Assembly (NCBI GenBank): GCA_023159155.1
Contig: JAJNNX010000004.1
Location: forward strand, 1,860,001 to 1,924,000
Source of the DNA: Ustulina deusta
Lineage: Eukaryota > Ascomycota > Sordariomycetes > Xylariales > Xylariaceae
DNA: 64,000 nt
Direction: 5' to 3'
The notes below the pieces were generated by a model. It was not told the DNA's origin, ran no database searches, and saw only the letters and a program-made list of their open reading frames with translations. The translations under genes were made by a program, and so were the position numbers. This document shows positions 24,301 through 35,007 of the stretch, in pieces; the stretch's first letter is position 1; every line of letters starts with the position of its first letter.

Positions 24301-25794
24301 TGACTTGTAGAAAATTCTGTCTTGTAATTTAGATCTGGCCAGGTACCGGGCGGGTCCTTATACCCACACCAAAGACAAAGGGAGTACCACGCATCTCTAC
24401 AATGCCAACTTAGGGTGCCGGTACTTCAGCAAATAGAAGCGCAAACTATTTATTGTGTACGGAAAACATGACCAGTTGAAACTTCCTAGATGGCTGCAAC
24501 CATCCATGTACGGCACTGAGCCTTAAAATGGCAGGGGGATGACAGTCGGGGGTTGATGAATGGACAGACCGTACAAAGATCTAGCCAGGATCTTACACTG
24601 TACGTAGTATTTTGTTGCATTGTTGGATAAATAAATGGCACAGTCTAGGACAATAGTACCGTGCAGACAGGTCGTGATTAGACCCCCCTGCCCCCAGTAC
24701 AGCGAGTAACAACGCCACTAGAAGTGGAAAAAGCTATCCCGGTCCGGTAATTAGTCACCAACCCATCACTCAGTTGCAGCATGCAGGCGGCCCTTAGAAA
24801 AGCCGTTGTTGCCTACTGCCACATACACACTTCCGCTAGCTGGATTGATCTGAATTGGTATCGACCCAGTCTAGTCGCCGCACTTGTCCTTGGCCGCACG
24901 ATTTGCTCTAGAATAGCCCTGCCAGCCAGCCCAATCAGTACAGTATCCGAAGTTCGTCGATGCAGCCTCTATGTCCCCACTCACAACCACCTAGTGGACT
25001 AGAATAAGAACAAGTGTATAAATCACATGTTCCCCAGCTAATCACCAGCGGCACGTCGGTAGGAAGCCAGATTCTTACTCATATCTAACTTAGTTGCCGC
25101 CCTGCGTCTCGTTTAACCCTACCAATAGGCATGACTGTAGCATTGCCATGTGCAGCAAATAAGGGCTATGCTGACTCTGCCAAAAAAAAAAAAAAAAGCT
25201 GCTGGTTAACGCGAGCCTGATTGCCTTGCGCGACCTTTACCATGCTCGGACCGGCCTTTGTTCGGAGCTTGATAATATCCTAGCGAGGCTACACTAGCAG
25301 ATCATATCTCAGGATGCAATATCATCGGGCATATGTTATGCAACAACGGGCCTATGATTGTTTGCGACGACTACATCTAATCTGGAATTTTTACCTTCCC
25401 TTGTAGAAAGTATATTTAATACCTAGTAATAGGTCTCCAGGTAGTTGCGACATCTTTCTGCAGTACTATATGGCGTATCGCAGGCGTTTGAGTCATTATC
25501 CAACCCACTGTTAGCGGATATAACCGATGCGAGGCAGACTGTATCGTCGCATTGTAATTTTCATGAGGCAAACATTGATGTCTCATTAATCATTGGAAAT
25601 TAGTATTAATACTACAGTCTTCTCGCCCCAATGAATACTTTTATCCAAGGCAGGCACCGATCTGAACCCTTCAGCATCTAACCTTAGCAAGTTTAGAATA
25701 ATCTTTCCCTAGGATCTATTGCTATGGTCAACTGAGGCCCACAAGCTCTGCCCACAACCAACTGTTAGAACACTACGTGGCTTGATTCAATACA
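21379..25794. other. No recognised gene
   Basis: 21379-21440 is a small GC-richer island with imperfect inverted ends (TAGAGGTGTCC at 21381 and AGGCCCCTCTA at 21428). AT-rich sequence continues to about 21.95 kb. From there to 25.79 kb composition is normal, but frames stay under about 80 codons. The longest ATG-initiated frame is at 24781-25002 (73 codons); it shows no signal peptide and no motif I recognise. This looks like old, decayed intergenic DNA. Confidence 0.55.
25016..25070 (+). repeat. Short dispersed repeat, right copy
   Basis: 55-bp match to 1421-1475 with almost only transition differences. This copy retains C where the left copy has T, so it is the less mutated one. Confidence 0.6.
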
Positions 25795-28700
25795 ATGCCC
25801 GACAAAGAAACAAACGTACCTCAGGCGTCTTGCGATTTTGCTGGTGAAGCACACAATCACGAGCTCTCCAACGAGCCTTGCCTAAGCCCGATGATCGGTG
25901 GAGCCGAGAAGAGGCCAAGAATCGAGGACGATAATACAGTAAGTATCGTATTGGCATGGCCTAGTCGGCATTATTAACGAATATTTTTAGGCTGCAGAGC
26001 CTTCAAGCGCGAAGAAAGTCCGCCTTCTACGAGAACTAGAAGGATTAAAAAAGCGCGAGGAAGAGCTCAACAATGAAGATGAATTAAGGGACTTGGAGCG
26101 CGAAGTAGAGGCAGCCCATAAGAGGATCCAAGATCGTGAGATCAAAACTGTACTCAAGATAGCTCGGGACACATCTCCAGGCCAAAAGGAACAACTGCAA
26201 TCCTCTCTGTCGGAAGGGACTCTGTCTATGACGAATGCTCACTCTGGAACCGAATCCAATCGCCCACTTTCTGTGGTGCCTCAGACTGCTGCCGGCCATT
26301 CTACTGGACACACTGAAGCACACCCACGCAATTCTATTACTATTATGGATTCCGAGATACCAGCTGGCAACAGTAATTATCCGACCAGGGAGACAATGAG
26401 CACTCCTTCTCTCGACAAACTCGACAGGCTTGAATACTATAAGGAAGTGGACGAGAATAAGTCGCGACTCCTCCAGGGCATGGACATACCTGAGCTACGC
26501 CGCCTTGCCGCGAGTGAACCAGACTCACTGCAAGATCTTGAGCAGGCAACTTCGATCATACATGTCTACTATTCTTTATTCTTAAAGGCCGGCGCGATGA
26601 AGGACCTTGAGCGCGCAATTCAACTAGCCAACGAGCAGATGCCCAGCAATGCCGATAGTCCTGATTATACGCCCCATTTAAAGGACTTGATTGTAATGCT
26701 GGTCAAGAAGTATCAATGCACCAACTCTCTAAGCGCTCTTCAAGAAGCAATCTTCCGTGCTCAGGAGATGGTGGTAGCCACACCTCCAAGCCACTCTAAT
26801 CATGTGACTCGAGTTAGGGATTTCATCACCATGATGCTCATGAAGTTCGGCCGCACAGGTTCGCAAGATGATCTTGACGAAGCGACAATCATAGCACGAG
26901 AGGTTGGAGCCACTGTTTCTATAGATGACTCAGATGGCAGAGGGCGCGTAATAAAAGTGGGAATTCCAGTGTAAGGCCAAATTAACAATGTTAAAGAGAA
27001 AGCATTAATTTGATGAGCTTAGATCAGGCCGGGCGTTTGGACATAATTCCAATAGTAATGTCCAGCTTGCCGAGACAACTACAGCGTTGACTCCCCGTAA
27101 TGCAACGAATATTGAGCTATTCAATATTGAAGCAGAATTGGCTGCTGTCCTTAACAACATGAGCCATGAGGACCTACATTCCTTCGCCGAGATGCAAGAT
27201 CCCGCAAGAAACGAACAGATCGAGTTGTACATATATACCCATTTCCTAATATTCACAAAAACGCAATCGACGGAATCCCTTGACCAAGCCATTCAGCAAA
27301 CGGAAGGATGGCTCGCAGTCACACCCACGGACCACCCAGACCGCACCTGTCGATTTCATGTTCTAGACGTGCTAGTAGTTAGGAAGCACTAATATAATCT
27401 TTTTTTAAAAAATATAATATCTATGTTTTTAGAAGGCCAGTATGTGTTTAGAGTTATTAAATAGTAATAGCTTTAAATAAAGACAAGTGCTAATATGTTG
27501 GTATAACAGTTAAAAGCTAAGATTTAAAGGAATTAAAATGTAAATAACTTCTTTAAATGACCAAGCAGCAAAACTAGCAGAGAATTATTAGCAAAAAAGC
27601 AGTTTAGAAAGTTTAAACAAAGCTATTCAAATTATAGATCAGGCAATAAAAATAGCTAGAGTATATATCTAGCCTTTTATATTAAGTAATTTGGGAGCAT
27701 TTTTTTGTATGCGATTTGAACAGATAGGATCTATGGACAACTTGAACTGTGCTATTGATATTGCTAATTAGGCAGTTGACGCTACACCTGTAGACCACCC
27801 TGATTGAGCTGCTATATTGAACAGCCTTGGAAACATGCTTGGTATGCGATTTGACCGCACAGGATCTATAGACGACTTGAATTGTACTATCGATGTTGCT
27901 GACCAGGCAGTTGATGCTACACCTGCCGACCACCCTGATCGAGCTGCCCGGTTGAACAACTTTGGAAACATGCTCAGTATGCGATTTGGCCGGATAGGAT
28001 TTATGGACAACTTAAACCGTGCTATCAATGTTGCCAACCAGGCAGTCGACGCTACACCTGCCGACCACCCTGATCGAGCTACCTGCTTAAGCAACCTTGG
28101 AAGCTGGCTCGGCAGGCGATTCGAGCGGACAGGATCTATAGACGACTTAAACCGTGCTGTTAATATTGCCGACCAGGCAGTTAAAGCTACACCTGCCGAC
28201 CACCCTAATCGAGCTACCTGCTTAAGCAACCTTGGAAGCACGCTCGGCAGGCGATTCGAACGGATAAGATCTATAGACGACTTAAACCGTACTATCGATG
28301 TTGCCGACCAGGCAGTTAACGCTACACCTGCCAACCACCCTGATCGAGCTAGCTACTTAAGCAACCTTAGAAACAAGCTCGGTGCGCGATTCGACCGCAC
28401 AGGATCCATAGACAACTTGAATCGTGCTATCGATGTCGCCGACCAGGCAGTTAACGCTACACCTGCCAACCACCCTAATCAAGCTGTTATATTAAACAAC
28501 CTTGGAAACACGCTCGGCACACAATTTGGCCGGACAAGATCTATAAATAATTTAAATCGTACTATTAATATTGCTAACCAGATAGTTAACGCTATATTTA
28601 TAGACTATTTTGATCGAGCTATCTACTTAAGCAATTTTAGAAATACGCTTAGTAGGCAATTTAACTGCACAAAATTAATAAATAACTTAAACCGTACTAT

Positions 28701-28815
28701 TAATATTGCTAACCAGGTAGTTAATACTATACTTATAGATTACTTTAATTAAGCTGCTATATTAAACAACTTTAAAAGCTTGCTTAGTAAACAATTCGAA
28801 TAAATAGGGTCTATA
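25795..28815 (+). pseudogene. Coiled-coil/TPR-repeat protein gene, 3' half RIP-degraded
   Basis: Exon 1 (25795-25938, 48 codons) starts at an ATG and includes a KRPR basic patch near residue 39. A 52-bp intron (25939-25990, GTAAGT...TTTTAG) follows. Exon 2 runs open to 26974: a charged coiled coil at about residues 51-95, a Ser/Thr-rich linker, then helical repeats. The stop at 26972 is probably avoided by an intron of about 70 bp near 26951-27018, because an open frame with the same repeat type resumes at about 27019-27392 (for example AVTPTDHPDRT). From 27.59 to 28.8 kb come 45-residue TPR-like units of the kind that precede CHAT protease-like domains in fungal proteins. CAG to TAG at 27769 and CGA to TGA at 27805 break the frame, and decay increases rightward. 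No CHAT domain is visible; the gene ends in AT-rich DNA beside the gypsy insertion at 28871. The 5' half may still be transcribed. The CHAT link is inference from the repeat type. Confidence 0.65.
27593..28815 (+). repeat. 135-bp tandem array encoding 45-residue TPR-like units
   Basis: Tandem units with an exact 135-bp spacing: the GATCT core lies at 27728, 27863, 27998 (as GATTT) and 28133. About nine units are present. A typical unit reads ADHPDRA, then LNNLGNMLG, RFERTGSIDDLNRAI and VADQAV. Units in the middle (27.9-28.4 kb) are the best kept; both ends, and especially the right end, are eroded by C-to-T and G-to-A changes. Confidence 0.9.
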
Positions 28816-28870
28816 AATAACTTGAACTATACGTTTTTATTATGTAAAAAAAGCTAGCGTTACTAGATAG

Positions 28871-29110
28871 TGCTACGCTTAGTTAAGTAAAGCTTTTATA
28901 GCTAGTTTATTGATACTATGGATAAAGATTCTAAACTAAAGAAGAAAGGAAGGAGGAAGGAAAGAAATTAGAGTTTATAAGGTGGGTAGATATGGACTTT
29001 GTATGTGTGGCTATAGAAGTATGGGCTAGTCTGTGTATAGATTTTTTATTTTATTGCTTTATAGGTCTAAAGTTCTTATAGGTTTTGCTAAAACTGTACT
29101 AACTGTTATA
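28871..29110 (-). repeat. 3' LTR of second gypsy element
   Basis: 240 bp, starting TGCTACGC and ending CTGTTATA (CA end changed to TA). It is more RIP-mutated than the right copy and is preceded by GATAG. Confidence 0.88.
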
Positions 29111-32100
29111 CTATTTTTTTTTAAAACTAAAAGTTTAGATATAGTTTTAATTTAAGGTTATTAATAACAGTAGGTTTGTATAGCTTTTTTATGACATACT
29201 GCTTTATTATTATTTTTGTGATTGCTTGCAAATTTGTTAGTTATTGCTATATATATTTATTTTTGTAGTCTTATAGGGGGTCCGGGGGCTTTTTTATGAG
29301 TTTTGTGAAATTGGTTAAGCTTGACTAGCGTATTTTTAAAATTCTGGGTTGTGTACTAGGTGTTATTAAGATTATAGCTTTTTTAAGCAACCTAGTATTG
29401 TAGTTTTTTGTTTTTTTTATATATTTTTAATTGTTTGATTTGTTTGATTTTAAATTCTGCTTTGCTATTAATATTTTTAGCTAGAGGCAGTAACTAAATT
29501 TGCTAAAGTAGAGGGTTATTGTTTATTTTTTACAATTGGTTGGCATAAAATAAGTTTTTTATTGTATAAAAGTTAGGCAAATTAAAAATATAGCTAAATT
29601 TTTGTTTTTTTAAAATTTTAAAAAGGCTAACTAATTGCAAGTCTAATCTGGTAGTTAGTACTTGTGTTATAAAACCCTTTTTTTTTAAGAAGACTTTGTT
29701 TTTTATTTTAAAGTCTACTGGACGTTTTTTTTTATTGGTTTATAGTTTATATTATTTTTATACAAAAGTTGCAGCTTTGTATACTATTTTTTAAACGTTT
29801 TAGGTTTAATAGATTAACTCGAATGTTTATTGCTTAGTGTTAGAATTTATAATTGCTTTATTAAGGTCTATTATTAAAGGGTTTTATATGTTTATTTTTA
29901 TTGCTATTTTTAGTAGTAACATATTAATTAATAAATGCTATAAGGAATTATATATAAAGTCTAGAGCAAGGAAGTAAATATTTTAGTTGTTTTAGTACTT
30001 ATTAATATAGAAATAAAGTTATTAATCTAGTTTTTGATTAGTTAATTTTATTATTTTTTAGGTTTAAAGATAATAAGTACTGCTAAAGCGGTGCTTAGTA
30101 CTTATAAGACTGTTAATTATTGCTATAAACTTAAAAATAAATAGTTCTGTATTATTTAATATTTATATATTTAATATACTTAGAAATTTATATAAATTCC
30201 TATAGTATTATACAGTTAGTAACTCTGCAGTATTAGTCTTTTTATTAAGTAAAGTTACGATTAAGCAGCTAAACTTATTTACAAACACTTATATATAGTT
30301 ATAACCCTATTGGTTAGGTAGTATATTTTTACTGTTTACTACTATGTGTTACTATACTATAAATAGTATAAATAACAGGTAAAAAAAGCTAAAAGTTTTG
30401 TTTTGCGGTATTTTATTTTTTTTATAGTTATAGTAATTATGTATGTACTATTTATAATTATGTTTTAAGTAAGGCTAGTAATATTTTTGTTTTAATATTT
30501 TAATTGTTTTATGCTAGTTTTAATATATAATAATTAAGGGCATATAAGCTTTTTAAATTAGGGCTGTATAAAAAAAAATAGTTCTATCTAAGGTAATCTT
30601 AGGTATATACAGCTTTTTGTTTTTGTTTTTTAGTTTTTATAGTTAGTTCTTCTGTTTAATTAGGTTTATTAGGTTAGCTTTTCGGGGGGTATTAGGCAGA
30701 ATGTTTATAGTTAATATAAGATTTAATATTTTATTAGAAAAGACTAGTACTATTATTTTTTTTTTGGCTTTTTTAGCTTTTATTATAAAAAGCTTTGCTA
30801 TTTTTTTTAACAAAGTATTAGCTACTATATTTTTTTGTTCTAGTTAGTACTAAAAAGTAATATTAAAGTTTAATAAAAAGTTGGCCTAGTAGACTTGTTA
30901 CATTAATAAGATCTATTTATTTAAAAAGTATAATAGAGTTTAATAATTAATTATTATAAAGAATTTAGTTCTTAGAAGTTTTAAGCAGTAATGTTCTAAA
31001 GTTTGTATTACTGCTAGAAGTTTTTGGTCTTAAATTAGGTAGGCTTGCTTAGTTAGTATTATTGTTTTAAAGAAATACTTTATAGGTTTTTAGGTTATAT
31101 TTTTTTATTGTTGCTAGATAACTTTTTTTATTATATTATATAAAGCATTTGTTTTTATTTGTATTGGTTGGCCGGGCCTAAAAAAGGCTAAAACTAGGGC
31201 TTTATATATTAATAATTTTATATGTTCAAAAGTTTGTTTTTGTTCTAGTCCTATTATAAATAGCTTGTTCTTTTTTAGTAGTTAATTTAAAAGAGTAGCT
31301 ATTTTACTAGTATGGTAAATAAACATATAAACATAATTATAAAGCTTAAAGAACAACCGAATCGATTTAGTGCTTTTAAAATTATTAAAGTTCTAATTTA
31401 GGATTGTTTAGATTTTAGCAGGGTTAATTTTAATTTTTATTTTAGTTTTTATAACTATTCCTAAGTAATTAATAATAGGTATATTAAAATAAGACTTTTT
31501 AATGTTTTTTTAGTACCTAGCTTAATATAAGCGGTAGATTATTTTTTTATAATAGGTCTAGTACTATTTTTTAGTTTTAGAATAGATCAAAATATTATCC
31601 GTATAAATACTTGCAAATTTATTTAGAAGTTTTTGGATTTATATATTAATAAAAGCTTGCTATTATATAGGTTTTATTTTTAAACCAAATAGTAAGACTT
31701 TTTATTAAAATATTTCTTTATAGGTTTAGAAAAAGGTAAAGTAGCATGATTCTAAAGTTAGCAATAATTAATAAAAAGCTTTAATAATATTTAGCTTTAT
31801 AAAATAAGTTATATTATAACAATTAAATATAGTACTACTAATATTTAAAGCTAGTATAATTTTATTTTTTAAATATATATTTTTTTATTAGTAATTAATT
31901 ATAAATTTATATTTAATTAATTTAGGTTTAAGTATAAACAAAACAGATATAACGTTTAAGTTTATGCTTTATTTAATAAAATTTATAGCTAATAGCTTAT
32001 TTACAAACTTTTTTTTAAGAAAAATAAACTATATAGGTGTTTAGTATTAGTAGGGTTCTAAGGCATATTTTTTGCTATTAGGTTTTAGTACTATATTAAA

Positions 32101-34762
32101 CTTTAGTTATAATAATAACAAGGTTTTAGATTTTTTTTTTAAAAAAAACCTTTTTAGGTATAATAGTTAAAAAGGCAAAAGATTTTGTATTAACTTTATA
32201 TACTTAAAGTTTTTTTTTTTTAAAAATAAAATAAGTTTATTATTAAAAGTTTTTTATAATGCTATTTGGTTAATCTAAGTTTATTTTTTTTATAAAATAC
32301 TAATCATTTTTGAGTTTTTTTTAAGTAGCTTAGTATTATTATTTTTAGTTGTTATAAACTTAATTATAATAGGCTTTTATAAAGTTTTTTTAATTAACTA
32401 TTTTTACTTGTTTTAATAAAAATAGTTCTAAAAGTTTTATAGAATTTTTTTAATAGTAGTTTGGTTTTTTTTTTTTTTAGAAGTTACTATATAAACTTTT
32501 TTTGTTTTAGGTTTAAAAGTCCTAGGTTTTTTTTATATTTTTTTAGTTTTAGTTATACTTAAAATAATTGTTTTAATTCTAAAAAGTTATTTTAATATTT
32601 AATAATGTTTTTCTAATGCTTAATTGTGTTAGTTGGTATTTTTTTATATTTTTAGGTTTATAATTTATTGTTTATAGCTAAATAGTTTAACTATAATTAT
32701 AGGAGAGAACTAAACTAATAAAAATAAATTATCTAGCTAGATTAACTATTATTTTTAAATTTTTATTAGAATATTTTGCTTTGCTAACTATTTAATGCTA
32801 ATAATAATATTATAACTAAGGTTAATAACCTAGAACGTTTAGTTTTTAAACTATTAACTGTTGATTTTTATTATATATATTAAATGTTTGTAGATTTTGC
32901 TAACTACTTTGCTATAGTAGTTGTAGAGTTTTTAAAGTTTTGTTAAACGGACTATTTTTATTTTTAGCTATTGTTTAACTTGTTATATAAATTTATAGCT
33001 AATTATTAAAGAAGTATAAGCTTTAGTATTATATAAAGCTAAAGTTTTTATTTTAATACTATTGATTTATAATTTAGTAGGTATTTTAAAAATAATTAAT
33101 TTGTTTTAACTATATATTTTAGCTAAAATAGATAGAAGGACTGATAAAGAAATTTCTGTTAGTTTTATTTGTTTTTTAAATTAGATAAACTATTTAAGCT
33201 ATTTTTATTAGGTGCTTTTTTTGCTAGTTAAATATCTAAAACTTTAGGTTTTTAGTTAAAATAGTTAATTAATATATACCTTTTTTTACTATAGATAAAG
33301 CAGGTTTTATTATTTTAATAGGCTTTTTTTTTTTTATAGTTAAAGCCTATTTTAACTATTTTAAAATAAATATTTTAGAACTTTTAAAGTTTACTAAAAA
33401 TTAATAGTTAGGTTTACTAAAAGTTTGATTACTTAAGTTTGATTTTTTTTTAGTTAAGTTTATAAGCTTGGTTTACTAGCAATTTTTATAGGCTTGCTTG
33501 GTATTATAAACTAACTTAATAACTTTATTAGTAAATAATTTATAAAAAATGTCTAAATTTATAAAAGCTTTATATAAGTCTTTTTTTAAGTTTATATAAA
33601 AATAGTCCTATAGTTTATATTTTTATTGCAATTCTATAAATTAATACTTTTAGGCTAAGCTATTAAATATAAAAATAAACTTGTTAATATTTTTATTTGC
33701 TTTATATATATAAGCTTTAAGTATTTTATAAGCAGTAGCTGCTTAATTAGAATTATAATAAATTATTAATAAAGCTTAGATTATTTTTATAATATTACTA
33801 AACAGTTTTTTGGTTAAATAAAAGTGTATTTTTATAGATTTTTTAGTATACTTTTCTAATTAGCTTATAATATACCAAAGTTAGCTATTTTTAGTTCAGA
33901 AAATAGTAATATTTTTGTTTAATTTTTTTGCTAGTTTATAAACCTAGTTATTAAACAAGTTTTTATTTCTTGCAAATTTGCTAAGATTAGTTTTTTATAT
34001 TTTAGCTTTTTTAGTGTAAAAGGGGTTTAAAGTAGTTATAAGTAAGCTAATAGATCAAAAAACAGGCAGGGCAGCAAGGCCGGAAGGTTTAAAGTTAGTA
34101 CTTTTAAATATGTTTTTTATAGTTAAGTTACAATAGTTTTTTGAAAGCGCTAGGGTAGGCGTAGTAGGGGATTAGTGCTCTATTTTTTTTAGTTGTTAGA
34201 AAAGTTTTGCTAGAACTAACATAAAATTATAAGTTTGTATAGCTCTAATATTTTTTGCTATATTTTTAGATATATTACTTATACTAAGTTGTTCTAGCTT
34301 TGGTTTAGATTTTATTTTTTTAGGTTTTAATTTTTTGTTTTTTTTAGGTTTTAATTTTTTATTTTTTTTTTTAAGTATTAGTTTACTTAGGGCGTTTGTA
34401 AAAAAGTTTGGTATAAAATATTCTTTTTTTTCTATAGAAATAAAGATTTTAGGATTATTTAAAGGTAATAAGCTAATTATATTTTATAACTAGAGTTATT
34501 TTAATTATTTAGGTGCCCGGAATAGAATTAGGATATTTAAAGTTAGGTTTTTTGCAGATTGTTTGTTTTTAGGTAGTATAAAAGTCGAAAGTTTTATTAT
34601 AGTTGTATTAAGGTTAAGTTTGTGTTATAAGATATATAATCTTTAGTATTAAGCATATAATTAAAAAAAGGAAGTTTATTTATGTTTTGTTAACTATAGC
34701 GAAATAAAAAATATATATTTTATTAAACGCTTATTAGTAAGTAATCGGAAAGCTTAGAGTAG

Positions 34763-35002
34763 TGCTACGCTTAGTTAAGTAAAGCTTTTATAGCTAGTTT
34801 ATTAATATTATAAACGAAAACTTTAAGCTAAAGAAAAAAGGAAGGAGGAAGGAAGGAAATTAGAGTTTATAAGGTAGGTAGATATAGACTCTATGTATGT
34901 GGCTGCAGAGGTATGGGCTGGTCCGTGCGTAGACCTTTTATCTTATTACCCTATAGGTCTAGAGTCCTTGCAGGTTTTGCCAAGACTGTACTAACTGTTA
35001 TA
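34763..35002 (-). repeat. 5' LTR of second gypsy element
   Basis: 240 bp with the same ends as the left copy; differences are transitions. It is followed by GATAG (35003-35007). Confidence 0.88.
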
Positions 35003-35007
35003 GATAG

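Larger units (their letters stand above)
28871..35002 (-). mobile_element. Second Ty3/gypsy LTR retrotransposon, RIP-degraded
   Basis: The element is 6,132 bp with 240-bp LTRs (28871-29110 and 34763-35002). It is flanked by the 5-bp duplication GATAG at 28866-28870 and 35003-35007. On the minus strand the reverse-transcriptase active-site region reads YTDNILIYSKTKK around 31570-31605, the RIP form of YxDDILIYSKT. It is preceded by an LLFGLK remnant of the conserved PFGL motif at about 31690. An integrase C-terminal LALDFIYNSL remnant, matching the family's LPLAEFAYNNS-type motif, lies at about 29930-29990. This order (integrase downstream of RT) is Ty3/gypsy. The LTR and inferred protein sequences differ from those of the nested element, so it is a different family. 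It inserted just past the TPR-repeat gene. Confidence 0.88.

Noticed and set aside
27682..28334. Long minus-strand open frame of about 190 codons
   Set aside because: It is periodic at 45 residues because it is antisense to the 135-bp TPR array; the sense strand carries the recognisable repeat motif.
27593..28815. CRISPR-like array because of regular direct repeats
   Set aside because: The 135-bp period is a coding tandem repeat with no constant-repeat/variable-spacer structure, and the organism is a fungus.
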